Source: Anisus vortex (Eukaryota > Mollusca > Gastropoda > Planorbidae). Taken from it: a stretch of 64,000 nt of DNA. Position numbers and translations under genes: made by a program. The stretch covers positions 43,298,226 through 43,362,225 of the forward strand of contig OX421497.1 in assembly GCA_949126835.1 (NCBI GenBank), written 5' to 3'. The notes under the pieces are model-generated. The model searched no databases. It was not told the DNA's origin and saw nothing but the letters and a program-made list of their open reading frames with translations. Shown piece after piece: positions 10,693-22,613 of this stretch; the first letter of the stretch is position 1, and each line of letters starts with the position of its first letter.

Positions 10693-11406
10693 TGCGACTT
10701 GTCGCTTGTCAGCTACTTCCTAGACTAAGTTGAAATCTTCAATGAAATAAGAGAAATACAATATTAGATTTAGTTATATAGCAAATAGCAGTGCAGTGAC
10801 TAGGATACATTCATTATTATTATCATAGAATTGAATCTATAGCGTATGAACTGTTGGAGACTTTATTTCAGAAGAGGAAGAAGTCAACAGAGAATTGCCC
10901 GAGCAATGTAAAAGAATGATTTTCTACAATTTATTCATCATGTTTAAGTAAAAAAGTTATATTTATATATAAGCAGATAAATAGATGTATTTTTTTTTAA
11001 ATTATTACTTTAAAACCGTTTAAAGCTGCTATATAAATGTAAAAGCTTGAGTTCCAGATATGATGTTTGTAACTGTTTATGTTGACATAAACTGCGTCTA
11101 TATAGTCTTTGGGTTTTGACCTATGTACGTATTTGTCTTGTTTGAACGATGACATAAATACAGTAAATTATAAAGTATACACCGTACTGAAATACTTAAT
11201 CATAAGTAGGCCTATTTTGTGTGTGTGTGTGTTATTCAAGCGTACTTCAGTTCCTAAATCTCTTTTCAAAGATAGGGACTGCATTGCTTAAAGAAATAAA
11301 ATGACAAATTTAAACGAAATGCATCAAGAGTTATCGACGGTCAATTTGCAACTTGACCTTTTAGAGGAGATCGGGATATGGAGAAAATTTCAACTTAAGT
11401 CTACAT
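10693..11406. other. no gene recognised upstream of the receptor
   Basis: This lies 5' of the receptor on its strand and belongs to the duplicated block. A GT run occurs at about 11220 and a TAGGCCTA octamer at 11207. I could not identify a TATA box or splice sites with confidence. Confidence 0.5.
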
Positions 11407-11422
11407 AAGAGAGAGAGAGAGT

Positions 11423-11484
<62 letters not shown>
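11407..11484 (+). repeat. (GA)n microsatellite
   Basis: An almost pure GA dinucleotide run with a few interruptions. Confidence 0.95.
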
Positions 11485-12480
11485 TCATATTTATTGTTTA
11501 CTTGAGAACTTATAAATTGATATTTAGTGTATAGTATACATCAAAGAAATTTCAAGTTTGGTTGAACAAGATGCAACGTATTCTAGATCGATGCTAGGAT
11601 TCATTATCTAAACTAAACATACTTGACCTTATTCAAGAATTCTAGTCAAGAATAAATGTTCAAGTCAAATGGAAAGAAAATATAGTTGAGAGTATTAGAA
11701 TAAAAGACATCCTCGAAACCTATGAGTGTAGTAATATAAGTAAACACAATGAAATTATCTCTAAACTAAACTACATACATTCTCTAGAGACAAAAAGAAA
11801 CGTTAAGTGCTCTTTTTTCTTCTTCTTCCTATAACTTTGGAGACCCGTAAGGACCAAGAAACGATTCAACAATTTAACTACTGTACTCATAAAATTAAAA
11901 AAAAAAACACAAACTACAATTTTATTCTAAACAGATGACAGAGTGTCTTCTTAGGTTTTTAGTTCAGCCCTTCAGTGATGATTTGAAAGCCGGCACCGTT
12001 GGGGCAGTGATGGAGGTCTGGTCCAGTGTGTTTCACAGCCTAATGGCTGACGGAAAAAAAATATTTTTGTAGACGTCGGTGCGTGCGTGTGGGACATGCA
12101 GTTTGAGCTGATGACCTCGGGTAGAGCGGGACACCTGTTGGATTCGACCTGAAATTTTTGTAGAATGTTATAATTGATCGAAGAACGATTAAAGCTAGTC
12201 TTATATGAAACTGTTAAGGTAAGAAAGGACGTAACTTGTCATGGGAAAAATAAACAATACAGAAACTAATAGCTTATAGTCATAGTATCAAAGGTTTATA
12301 TTTCAAATACGACAAATATGTCATGAAAAGAAAAATTACATGAATCTACTTCTGCTTGAAAACATAAGATGTAAGGTACATCAAATAGTGCCCTCTTCTC
12401 GGCGACTTGTCAATAAATCAGGTAACCGACTATCTTATCTTTTAAGTTTTACAGACGTTTTTTCTAGATAGAAGATTATA
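11485..12480. other. no gene recognised
   Basis: AT-rich sequence with a GC-richer block at about 11950-12150 (for example GCCGGCACCGTTGGGGCAG). That block resembles the body of a degraded retroelement but carries no frame or motif I can name. Confidence 0.4.
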
Positions 12481-12488
12481 ACGTCCAC

Positions 12489-12597
12489 TAGGCCCAAAAC
12501 TCATGCAGGGCGACCGAGATCGGTCGGCGGCAGGGAAAGAACCTGCGACGCCTGGGTTGACATTCCGGTGAACTAACCACAGGGCCAGCCGGCCTTT
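12489..12597 (-). repeat. tRNA-like sequence, probably a SINE head
   Basis: On the minus strand the sequence begins GGCCGGCTGGCCCTGTGGTTAG, resembling an A box. It then contains a T-arm-like hairpin, GCAGG-TTCTTTC-CCTGC, whose loop departs from the normal TTCGAATC. The arms do not support a working tRNA. A degraded tRNA-derived SINE is more likely. Confidence 0.4.
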
Positions 12598-12885
12598 CTT
12601 TTTATTGGTGCTTTAAACTCTAAATCGCTGAGCGAGCTGTGTAGAAATACTAAAACACAGGGCTTTTTTTTCTGAGGACATTCCTAGTGTTGATAAAATA
12701 TCCAAAGTGTTTGATGCTTTGTTTAAGCTTGTGTTGTTCAACAAGATTTTTATATGAATGGTTGCAGACATCTCGAGGGAGTACTGGGTCTGTCTTAACA
12801 ATATTTCTCAATCCTCAAGACTATAAGTAGTTCTTTTTTTAAGCGATACGTTATATGTTGTTTGTCATAAATTCCTTTTGGGTTT

Positions 12886-13110
12886 TTGGAGGACACGGTG
12901 GCTGATCGGTGGTGGCGCGTTCGGCTGGTGAATCCAAAAGTGTCCTGGGTTCGAATCCTGGTGAAGGCTAAAATTGTTTTCCGGGACTGGAGGGTGGCCC
13001 CAAGTCTACCAAGCTCTAATGGGCACCTGACATTACTTGGATTGAATAAAGGAGAGAAGGGTTTGCATTGTGCTGGTCACACAATCCCCTAGTATGCTAT
13101 GGTCACGTTG
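12886..13110 (+). repeat. tRNA-derived SINE, copy 1
   Basis: The head has an A-box-like TGGCTGATCGGTGG (12899-12912) and a perfect B box GGTTCGAATCC (12948-12958), the internal RNA polymerase III promoter of tRNA-derived SINEs. The body (CCCCAAGTCTACC..., ...TGTGCTGGTCACACAATCCC) matches two further copies at 14470-14725 and 62363-62541. The 3' part is truncated relative to them. Confidence 0.85.
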
Positions 13111-13295
13111 CGCACATTAAACTATTCGTAGAGTTATCTTCCGAATTATTTTATTTTCAGCTGCTTCTAATGCCATCCTGTATTGTTTTGAATTAAGTAT
13201 CTCGAAAATAGCATATATTTCACAGGCTGACGTAGGTGTTGTTCCCATCCCACCGCTGGGAAGATGCAAGGCTTGATTGTGTAATTTGTCCAGCG

Positions 13296-13420
13296 CTGGG
13301 GTCGACCACCGTTTGATAACAGTGTGCCAAAGTAGGATTTCTAATTTATTCCGCGTGCTAACAGCCTTTAGGTCATCTTGCTCTTTAATTTATTTTTTTT
13401 AAATATAGAGCTAAATCATA
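13296..13420 (+). repeat. hAT terminal fragment
   Basis: CTGGGGTCGACCACCG followed by a GTGTGCCAAA... and ...CGTGCTAACAGCC segment matches the left end of the hAT family at 15049, 37126 and 63369. No matching opposite end is nearby. Confidence 0.6.
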
Positions 13421-13569
13421 ACCAAAGACAAAAAACATAGGTGCTTTAGAAAGAAATCCATGCTGAAGTCAACACAAAACAGTTAGATGTTACGATAATG
13501 CAAAATCTATTTTTACCTTTCTAGAAATGTTAAATGTCCTAGAATTTAAATTTGATTGTTAAGATTTAA

Positions 13570-13990
13570 TGGCTGACTGAAGAGGGTTTTCTGAAATTGT
13601 CGAGGTTCGGAATAGCTTCGTACTAAAGTGGCGTTTTATCTTATCGTATACTTTACAGACGCTCCTACTATAAAGAAGATTATTGTGTTCTACGCTCATC
13701 CGTGGTCAGAGTCTCGTCTAGCATTTTTTTAAATGATGTTATGTTACTGGTCTTCCTGGTTTGTTCAGGCAACCCATTCCATGCCCGAATGCCACTCGGG
13801 AAGAAAGAGTACTCATTTGTTCTTGCATAAGGGATAAGGAAAGTGTTTTTGTCCTTATGTTTATCTTAGCTTTGCAATAGCTTGTTATTGGGTTGTATTT
13901 CTAAATTAGAGTTTAATGCCTTGTGTATTATTACTACTTTACTCTTTGCCCTTCTGTCCTCTAGTGATTAAAGATCTAATAGATCTAAAA
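13570..13990 (+). repeat. dispersed repeat (also at about 51770-52020)
   Basis: Shared segments include TTCTATA(A/C)AGAAGATTATT, TTGTTCAGGCAACCCATTCC and CATTTGTTCTTGCA. No frame spans it. The origin is unknown, possibly the untranslated end of a retroelement. Confidence 0.65.
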
Positions 13991-14049
13991 CACAAACAAA
14001 CAAACAAAAAAACACCAGGGATATGTTAGGCACGTTAGGTCCTTTGCAT

Positions 14050-14256
14050 GAGGGATCGGCAACCTACGGCATGCGTGCCTAATTCGGCACTCAGAGTGAT
14101 TTGCAGTGGCACGCGAAAGACATCTAAAATGGGAATTCAAGTTACTTTTACAATAAATTTAGTGCCAGAGCAGCTCGAATTTTAGACCATTGGCACGTTG
14201 AATGAATTAGAAATCTTACTTTGGTACACAATTAATAAAAAGTTTGCCGACCTCTG
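14050..14256. mobile_element. 207-bp hAT MITE
   Basis: The terminal inverted repeats are AGGGATCGGCAACC (left) and the complement of CAGAGGTCGGCAAAC (right). The flanking 8-bp duplications are CTTTGCAT and CTTTACAT (7 of 8 identical). Only the ends of the larger hAT family remain, so it is a non-autonomous deletion derivative. It is nearly the same size as the copy at 45476-45681. Confidence 0.85.
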
Positions 14257-14264
14257 CTTTACAT

Positions 14265-14460
14265 CAATTGGTTTTAGACTTTCTGTTTGGTTAGGGAGAA
14301 GCTGTTATCATGAGTGGCTCTTTTTAAAACATCAATAACACTTAAACGCAGGAGATTCGCTAGAAATGTACAACTATTTCTGTTGTACAAACATTATTTA
14401 CATCATAATGTTAATCTTGAAATAAAAGTATTGTGATCTGCAGATGATTGTACAATATAT
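14265..14460 (+). repeat. dispersed repeat, copy 2 of 2
   Basis: The diverged partner of about 8380-8580 in the same orientation. Confidence 0.6.
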
Positions 14461-14469
14461 TGCTTAATA

Positions 14470-14725
14470 AAAGAATTGATCGACTGGCGATCCGAAGGTC
14501 CTGGGTTCGAATCCTGGTGAGTGAAGTCTAAGATTTTTTCCCTGTTCTGGACGGTGTCCCTGAATCTACCCCAGTCTGATGAATACCTTACCTTAGTTGG
14601 GGTAAAGTAAAGGCGGATGTGTATTGTGCTGGCCACGTAATCCCCTAGTATAGCGTGGTCACAGAAACTGGTGAACGCTGCTTCATCGGCCCTATGATCA
14701 ATTTGGTCCGAAGGGTACATTACTT
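14470..14725 (+). repeat. tRNA-derived SINE, copy 2
   Basis: The B box GGTTCGAATCC lies at 14504-14514, and the body GGGGTAAAGTAAAGGCGG...TGTGCTGGCCACGTAATCCCC runs to AATTTGGTCCG. The A-box region is degraded. This is the longest 3' body of the three copies. Confidence 0.85.
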
Positions 14726-15183
14726 TACACACGAATTAATACATTACAAAAAATTAATTAATTAATGGAGCGCGTAGTGAGCTCCAGAAAATAACAAACA
14801 AGAATACATTTTTTTATTAACGGAAAACAGTTTTATTAATTATTAAACTTGCAAATTACTTAAATGAATTAGGAAATAAAATATTATGATGAATACACAA
14901 AACGATTTTTCAGTATACAATGTGTAAACGAATGATAGTAAAATTATATAATTATTCAAGTAAAAAGAAAAAAAAAGGCATAACTATTAAAAAAAAAATT
15001 GTAAAGAAATGTGCCACATAATAAGTAAAACTTGTTCAATGTTTATATCAGGGGTCGGCACCTTTCGCTAATGGTGTGCCAAATTGGGATTTCTAAATCA
15101 TTCAGCGTGCTAACAGCCTAAAAGTCAACCTACTCTATTATACTTGTTTATACTTTTTTATTATACAATTTATTTAACTCCGT

Positions 15184-15703
15184 AATAATAATAATGATAC
15201 TTGTATAGCGCATATCCCGTTGGGAAAAGTTCTATGCGCTGTCAACAGTTACAAAGTACAGACAACGAATAAAAGACGGAAATGTACAGCTGAATATTGC
15301 AACCGGAATAGGTGCGTCTTCAGCCGGCTCCTGAAGGTGTCGAAGCCAGGGCTCTGGCGAAGCTGTAGCGGGTGGGGATTCCAGGCGGACGGGCCCACGT
15401 AGGAGACTGCACGTTGGCCGGCGAACACCAGCTTCGCACGAGGGATCTGACGAGTTAGTGCATCAGAAGCCGAGCGGAGTGAACTGGATTGTGTGTAGAG
15501 CTCGAGACAGGAGCGAAAGTAGTCCGGGGTCATTCAAGCACTTATAGCAGAGAGAAGCCAGATTCGGTGCTTAATGGATAGCCAGTGCAGATATCGGAGC
15601 AGTGAAGCGACATAAGTCGACTTCTTTTTCTTAAGGACTAGTCGGGCAGCACAGTTCTGGACACGTTGGAGGCTAACGCCAAAAGTAGCGGATATGTCTG
15701 GAG
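15184..15703 (-). mobile_element. 5'-truncated LINE, CR1/Jockey-like RT C-terminus
   Basis: On the minus strand the reading continues from LQRVQNCAARLVLKKKKS through an internal stop into SCLELYTQ...PSAWNPHP...FDTFRSRLKTHLF, which is the C-terminal end of a non-LTR reverse transcriptase. The 3' UTR (GCGCATAGAAC...GGGATATGCGC) and an ATT tail match the element at 42431-43605. A stop lies in the middle and the 5' part is missing, so it is dead. Confidence 0.85.
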
Positions 15704-15885
15704 AAAATCATTAAAGCGTTTTCTTTCTAATAAACAAATATAGTCTAGCCTGTTTGTGATTATCATCCTTTTTATTTGCATTTGTGCCAAATACTAAATT
15801 TTATTACCAAACTTTCACATTTATGGTAACTAATTTGTAAATATTATTTAGTTGCCAAGATAAGAAACTAGCAACTGCTAATATC

Positions 15886-16340
15886 GACGAGTTTCCGTCC
15901 TATCTAAGGAACTAATCACAACATATGTCCCGCAAAGAACACTTCGTTCTGCCAACTCATCGCTTCTGGAAGAGCCCGGTTTCTCTCTGACGACTGTTGG
16001 CCTTTGAGCCTTCTCAGTATCCGGTCCGAAGGTGTGGAATCTACTTCTCATTCGACTCGGCGAACAAGCTCTACTGTTTCTTGCAAAAAGAACTTAAAAA
16101 CTCATTATTTCAATATTTACCTTAGATAACATTTAACATGCTTTAGACACTTACTGTCTTACTTATGGGTTGGGTCGGTTAATGCTACATTTATTATATT
16201 TGTCTTTTTTTAATCATCAATTTAGCTCTGTTACCTGGCCTAGAGTAATATCCGTGTTCCTAGTTGTATATGTTAAACGCGCTCTGAGCTTACATTATGT
16301 TTGTCGGCAGCGTTATACAAATATTATTATTATTACTAAT
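15886..16340 (+). mobile_element. LINE 3' end, second family
   Basis: A decayed C-terminus encodes a VPQRTLRSANSSLLEEPGF-like segment, followed by a 3' UTR with GCGCTCTGAGCTTACATTATG and CAGCGTTATACAAATATT, then an ATT tail. It matches 38264-38768, which keeps the frame better. The same 3' UTR end occurs beside both receptor copies (about 9325 and 20796). Confidence 0.8.
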
Positions 16341-18337
16341 ATTTTGTTCTCAGTTCAACTGAGATTTTCCTTAATTTCTTTAATTTTCAAATATGTTATT
16401 CAATATCGTATCTGATATATTACAGACGCTCCTTCTATAAAGAAGATTATGATTTGCATGTACAATCTCATGTATTTTTCCTTCTATAAAGAAGATTTTA
16501 ATTTACATGTACAATCTCATATATATTTACATGAAGAAAATGAAATAGAAGAACAGTTCATACACATTTAAGGGGATAGAAGACAAAATGTTTTACGAGA
16601 CAAAGAGTTTTCTAACTTTAAATTTAAATTCATTCATTCTTTTTATTTGACATTCATGCTTAGCATCCATACATATTTAAATTAATTTAAACATATATTA
16701 AACGTAAACATCCATTATTTACTGTAAGATATTTAATACAACATAATATGGAGAAAAATAAAACAAAGTTTGGTACAAAAAATTATGTACAATAGGGCGT
16801 TTGCAATCCCGTGACAAAAAGCACGTGATTTGTGTTTACTTTGAGTAATGGTGTACAATTAAATATGGCCGCTGTATTAATAAAGTTCCATATAGGCTCG
16901 AGCTTTTTTTAAATGATTGTTGTGTTTTAAGTCTTGTTAAGATTTAAGCTGTATTATGTATGTTAAATAAAATAGGCTATTTTATTATTATCATAGACAT
17001 AGATCATAGACGATGTGAGCCTAATAGTGACTTGACTAGATAGCCTGTTCATCAACACTATCACTTGACATCGTAGCCTAGCCTACGAAACATTAAAAGT
17101 GTAGGCCTATAAAGTGAAATTGAAAGTGTAAATAGGTCTAGCCGGCCCTAGCCTAATCACATTAATCAATTAATCTACAGTACTACTATTTACCTCCTTA
17201 TTTTTGAGTAGGATAGCCAATATTCAGATGTGAATTTTGCATGATAAAGAAGTAATTTACTTTCACCACGTTATGTTTGTACCTCAAGTGGGTTCTATAT
17301 TTACACAAATACGTCACTAAATGTACACAAAAAAACTTAAGCTCCGCCTACTGAGAACGCTCTATTCGTTTCAATTGTTCTATCCCTTTGGGGTATACAT
17401 TATAATTGCAATCAACAAGCGCGGTCTTAAATGTAAATATAAAAAAAAAAAAAAGAAAGGGTCACAGATGACAAAGGAAAGTGAAAAAACCCATAGAAGA
17501 CGAGTGACGAAAGGTGTCATTCACGGGTAATCCCACAACGGGGACCTTCACAAGTGAGAAAAAAGTATGTACAATTCTCTATAAAGAGCAGGAAAATCCC
17601 AAGTTATCTTTCGGTTTATAGATTTTTGAGAAGTAGAATTGAATAACGATTATCGTTAGGTGGAATTGATACATATTAATAATACAAACTGGGTAGTTAT
17701 TGTGATGTTAATCTAATGTGCATATAATGATTTAGTCATATAATGTATTTATAATTTTTTACTACCTTTTACAGTTTGGTTATTATAAAGTAGGTCATTT
17801 TGTTTTATGTAAAATAATTTAAAAAAACAACATAATAATAGAAATTTGTAATATTAGCGCACATAAAATGGGCTATTTATCTCCCTTTAATTAAAATATA
17901 GTTTCTAAATTTGATTCAATAGTGATGTCAAACAAGTTAGTTTTTGTAATATAACAAATATTACGGACTAATTATTATTTCTTTATATAAATCCAACACC
18001 ATGGTATTCATTACAAGATTTAATTATTAGAGGTAAAAAAAGAATTTACGTTAAACAATTGTAAATAAAACTTTCCTACTTTAATTGTTTGTCTATTTAA
18101 ACCTAAGGAGTTTATCTTTGCAACATCAATAATTACAACAATTGCATAATATAATGTTATTAAAAAGTCTGTTATATTTATTAAATTAATAGAAACAAAT
18201 AATGGTTTAGAATTACTTATATTTATGTTTAATATAGAAGATGAGCATAAAAAGTATTTTAAATGTAATTATATCAATTAATATGCGTCTTGTCTTGAAT
18301 GCTATTCGCTAATTTATTATGGCAGATACATATTTAG

Positions 18338-18920
18338 TCATTTCTGAGTAGTGAAGTGTAAGTGACCTCTTTGCATGTTTAACACAGCTTTTATGTGCAA
18401 TAAATACTGTTCACATGTGTAAGTTAAACCAAAAGCTGAAAGTAGAGCGAATACCTGGCAGTTGAGAATAGCAGACGACTTTCCTAAGCAGCTTCCTTCC
18501 AGATTTTCCGTCACACTGGCACATTTCGATGTCAATTTCTTTAATGTTTAAAATTTAACTGGCGGCGTTTTAAAATTGCCAATATCCCTTCACTTAAAAA
18601 ACAATTGTCTATATCCAAGAAGGTTGTAGTAAGATGCAGCCAGCTAGGCTTTTTGAGGTATGAAAAAATGAGTCCATGAATTTGAAGTCTTGAACTCCGC
18701 TTTGAGTGCTTCAATGTGCTTGTGAAAAAGCCCAACGAACTATCTTAATATATAAAGGGAAGTACATATAGTTAAATGTTTTGAAATTGATTTCACTCAA
18801 GAGATATGCAAATTCATTCCAGTGGTCTAACTGTTCAAGTGCCGTTTGACCCTGTTCTTGTAAATGCAAGTTCAACTCACTGAAATGCGTTGCTATGTCA
18901 TTCAGAAAGATCGCATTCAA
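18338..18920 (-). pseudogene. hAT transposase C-terminal relic (copy A)
   Basis: Three broken minus-strand segments read in order FLNDIATHFSELNLHLQEQG, then HGLIFSYLKKPSWLHL, then FALLSAFGLTYTCEQYLL. The first and last fit the C-terminal part of hAT transposases of the GTF2IRD2/ZBED5-like group, which have FLxDIxxHLxxLNxxLQG and a LLSxFGSTYxCE motif in the dimerisation region. Frames are broken and the zinc-finger and catalytic N-terminal parts are absent. Copies occur at 40859-41500, 47860-48300 and 54440-54830. Confidence 0.7.
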
Positions 18921-19437
18921 CGGTCAGCTTTCCTCATTCAGAATCGGAAAATGTTGTTTTTTTTCATCTATAAAAAAACCCACCTCTTGGAGCTCTCGCG
19001 CGTGCCATTGAAAATCGCTCTGCGTGCCAAGTTAGGTTCCCACCCCTGATCTTCATGAAAAACAATATTCAAACATAATGAATACATCACGACTTTCAGT
19101 CAATTACTTTAAACAGAGAAACGTTATCACTTACAAGCATCTAGGACAAGTAAGAAGAAATTACCGAAATGCCGGCTATAGCGATTAACTTCCGGTCAAC
19201 TAAAGCAAAACTACTGGAATTGTTTAAACACGAGTAGGTAAGGGGGGAGAATGGAGGTCATAGTTTAGGTTAAAGAAGAATCTAGAAAATCAAGATTTCT
19301 ACAAACACATTATTGGCTAGTAGGATTTATTTTTATTTTTATATCAAGTATACATTAATGCTTTATTATAAACAAGACTAGATTGTATTATAAAATTCGT
19401 GTGGAAATTCAAATATATATAATATATTACTTGTAGG

Positions 19438-20640
19438 CTAGCATGTGCGATTAACATATAGGGTTGGCGTTTCATCAAGTGACTCCAATACTGAGAGGTC
19501 AGCTAAGGAGGTCAGGACATCATCGACCACTGAGTTTTGCGTGACGGATACCTCAAGGTAGTGATCCAACCGTCGTTTAAGCAGCTTAGACTGGCCAGTT
19601 ATTTTTTCACATTGACTTACATAGAATGGTTGCATGTTTAGACATTGAAGGGCCATAGCAGCCTTGGTGTCATCATGCATTCTTGCTATTACCAAGGGCT
19701 AGACTCTGTTGTAAGTTGTTGCACATATCGCTCCAGACGCCGTCGGCACATTGTCTAGCTGTTCTCTTGCTTTCCTTATTAGCAGTCATAAGGGCATGCA
19801 GTATCTCTGGACGAGGGTTCGCCTTGTAAGTCAAGTAAACAGATCGCTTCTTTTCGATAGGAGGATTCATTTGACTGAAATTCGTATCAAACCAGTCCAC
19901 ATGCTTGCCCTCTTGTGGGCTAAAAGCATTAAGTGATGAGTTTTAAATTCCATCTCTCAGCTTTACGCCATCTTATCTGGCAGTGATCTCGCTTGTCCGT
20001 TCTCCTTCCTGTTAGATGATGGATTTTGTCGGATTTTATTGGGTCGCACACTTGCTTTACATAATTATTCGTTTGGCTTGTTTTGGCTGGCACTGCCATT
20101 TTTTTTTTAGCATTTGTTTGATCTTACTGGCCTCCAGCGAGTGATCAGTGTTACAGTCAGCGCTATGGTATGAGTTTGTGAAGATCACGTTTAAGGTGTG
20201 TCCTCCTAGTGATGCCAGAGAAGCATGTATTTGTTACACATAGGCCATGAACACTGCCAAATTCCAGCAGTCTTTGACCGTTGTCGTTTTTTTGTGCCAA
20301 CTCCATGTGGGACCATTCAGTCTGGCCATGCATCACTATCAGAGCCGATTCTTGCATTGAAGTAACCAAGTAGGTACAGGTGTTATGATTTAGGGATGGA
20401 TGTGATCGCGTCCTCCATGGCTTGACTGTTCTTTTCAACTTCGGATTCAGAAAGAGTTGGGGAATAGGCACTGATTAGATTGACTTTACCTTGGGGAGAG
20501 GTAAACCTTATACTTATATGTATCAACTTTTCATAGCAAAGTGGGAACATCTCAATGTAAGGTATTAAATCATTTCTCACAGCAAAGCCTACACCATGAA
20601 TCGCCAAAGCTTTGTTCAATTAAATACTAGTTATTTAATA
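19438..20640 (-). pseudogene. decayed LINE ORF: AP endonuclease and linker
   Basis: Several minus-strand pieces in shifting frames. The 20619-20383 segment has HGVGFAVRNDL and VNLISAYSPTLSESE, typical of apurinic-like endonucleases of non-LTR elements. It continues with NDNGQRLLEFGSVHGLCVTN at about 20280. At 19900-19438 follow MNPPIEKKRSVYLTYKANP and KRTARQCADGVWSDM, typical of the linker between endonuclease and RT. The RT itself is not present. Multiple frameshifts mean it is nonfunctional. Confidence 0.85.
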
Positions 20641-20925
20641 GGTGTAAAAGATGTTATTGAACAGACAATTCAAAAGTAATTAGGGCTAAGTATAAAAAAA
20701 ATATGGAATCCACATGATGCTGAAGTTATTAAATAGTATCCAAAACAATATTCGATAATTAATTAGGATTAATAATAAAAAAAAAGCTCTGAGCTAACAA
20801 TATGTTTTTTAGCAGAGCTATACAAATATTAATACAAGTCTCGATAACATCTGAACAAATGTCTAGAATATAAGTGATCTAATAGTGTCAGACAATGTAA
20901 ACAGATAGGATGACCATAAACCGTA

Positions 20926-21053
20926 AATGACAAACTATTTAAGTACAATTCACAGATGAGATCAACAGCATGACAAACTATTTAAGTACAATTCACAGAT
21001 GTTATACACAGCATGACAAACTATTTAAGTACAATTCACAGATGAGATCAACA
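20926..21053 (+). repeat. tandem repeat, about 43 bp x 3
   Basis: Three near-identical units contain ATGACAAACTATTTAAGTAC followed by AATTCACAGATG. Copy 1 of the duplication has only a diverged single equivalent. Confidence 0.9.
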
Positions 21054-21175
21054 CTAGCAAAGTTTTATTAATTAAAAAATGTTTAGAAAAAGAGAATTAT
21101 TTGATTAAATGAACAAATACAAGCATAATCACACCAAAGAGTTTCTTTGTCTTTTCACTGGACATTACATCATTA

Positions 21176-22249
21176 TTACATGCAGTGATTGGAGTGATAT
21201 CCGCAAATAAAACCTGGGAATCACAAAAAGTTTAGGTAGAAACTTTCTCCTAAACTTTCTTCTCATACATATAGTTAGTGCATGGGTAAATTTGGTAAAT
21301 GCAATTGGAAATAAGTTTTAAAGATGTGCCATAGGGTCAAAAAAAGTCGCTATCTGACAAAGTCATGCTTACAAGCTCCAAAACCTCCGTCGCCGAGTAG
21401 CATGCGAATGATATGCAGATGATTGTCAATAGGAGTTTGATAATTTTACTCTCATTTATGTTCTTGTTGTGATTTTTGCGAGACAGACTTGTATGATAAT
21501 TCCTCCAGACAAGTTTTATGCTGATGGCTATTGTGCTTGTTGAGATAATGGCTAATGTGACTATAATGACCAGGTTTCCCAGTACGTTTATCATGTACAT
21601 ATCAATTATAGATCTGTTCGCTTTGTAGAAGCCGCTAACTGAGGATTTGATAGCAGATATATTATATATATCTGAATAGAAAACCTCACAGCTTACCCGC
21701 AGAAATATCGGACAACCGACTATAGGTAAAACAAAGTAAAGAATGAGTATAAATCGTTTCACCTTTGAAGATGTGAAGATACGCGAGACATGAAATGGAA
21801 ACAAGACTGCTATAAATCTTTCTAAAGCTATACTGGAGGTCAATACAATACTGACGACACAGAATAGGGTCGTAAGAGGTTTTATAACAAAATAAAAATA
21901 TTAATGATTGATAATACATAAAGAATAAAGATACCATTAATTGTTAAATAGTTCAAAATGTCTTTCAGTGTTGTGAATAGCATGCAGATACATAGGAGGA
22001 AATCATTCACACAAAGTGTACACAGCAAGAGACTTGACGTTTGCGCAAAGTTCTGTCTGCGAAGTATTCCTATGCTGATTCCGTTCCCAACTACGCCGAT
22101 GATTTCAGCTACAACATTGACGGGCATGTACGATAAATGTAATCAATATACTCCGTTGACGGGGCAATAGCCAGAGTTGGTGACATAGTGATGTTAACGT
22201 AGACTTCTGTAGAGTAGTCGTCGTTAGTTGAATTTGTTTCCAAATGCAT
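21176..22249 (-). pseudogene. 7-transmembrane receptor pseudogene, paralogue of 9607-10692
   Basis: It aligns end to end with the intact receptor, from the ATG at 22249 to a stop at 21176. Breaks: a one-base loss near 22134 shifts the frame right before TM1; a second shift near 21885-21900 separates TM1-TM2 from TM3; an in-frame TGA follows DSDFF at about 21337; and a small deletion near 21265 removes part of the C-terminal tail. TM1 (GVVGNGISI), TM2 (LCVNDF) and the ALERF motif are still readable. It is not expected to yield a receptor. Confidence 0.92.
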
Positions 22250-22375
22250 TGTGACTTGTCGCATGTCAGCTTCTTCCTAGGCTAAGTTGAAATCTTAAAT
22301 AAAATAAGAGAAAATTCAAAGAGACTATTTTTAGTTATATCACAAATAGCAAGGCAGTTGCTAGCATGCATTAAT

Positions 22376-22613
22376 AAATAATAATAATAATAATAATGCT
22401 TATATAGAGCATATTCCGTTGAGGACAGTTCTATGCGCTAACAACAGTTAAGCTACTGAGTACAAACACGAAGAACAGACGAAAATGAATGTATGTACGC
22501 TAGGGCTCTGGCGACGCAGGAGTGGGAGGAGATTCCAGGTGGACGGGCCCACGTAGGAGAATGCACGTTGACCAGCGGTCACTAGCTTCACGCGAGGGAT
22601 CCGAATAGTCAGC
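22376..22613 (-). mobile_element. LINE 3' fragment
   Basis: It has an ATT-type tail, the GCGCATAGAAC 3' UTR and a short C-terminal coding relic matching 15184-15703 and 42431-43605. It interrupts duplication copy 2 only, so it arrived after the duplication. Confidence 0.8.

Larger units (their letters stand above)
9320..11720. repeat. segmental duplication, copy 1 (contains intact receptor)
   Basis: This block aligns with about 20790-23360 across the receptor gene and well into both flanks. Examples are AGCGCTATACAAATATTA at the left edge and the shared TATATA...GGGTTTTGACCT and CATAAGTAGGCCTATT segments to the right of the gene. The two copies differ by many substitutions and indels, so the duplication is not recent. 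Copy 2 has gained a LINE piece and a tandem repeat. Confidence 0.85.
15049..19048. mobile_element. hAT transposon remnant, copy A
   Basis: The left end is CAGGGGTCGGCACC and the right end is the complement of CAGGGGTGGGAACC. The body matches copy B (37126-41602) over long stretches. The flanking 8-mers do not match, so the duplication has decayed or the ends come from different copies. It carries two LINE pieces (15184-15703 and 15886-16340) and C-terminal transposase relics at 18338-18920 (-). The middle (about 16350-18330) has no recognisable gene, only AT-rich copy-B-like sequence plus an unmatched segment around 16890-17560. Confidence 0.7.

Noticed and set aside
12489..12597. Functional tRNA gene on the minus strand
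   Set aside because: The T-loop departs from consensus and acceptor and anticodon arms do not pair properly; a SINE head fits better.
15049..19048. Complete hAT element with target duplication
   Set aside because: Termini are present but the flanking 8-mers (GTTTATAT and ATCTTCAT) do not match, so completeness is not supported.
20926..21053. Possible CRISPR-like array
   Set aside because: Units are contiguous tandem copies without variable spacers, in a eukaryotic repeat context.
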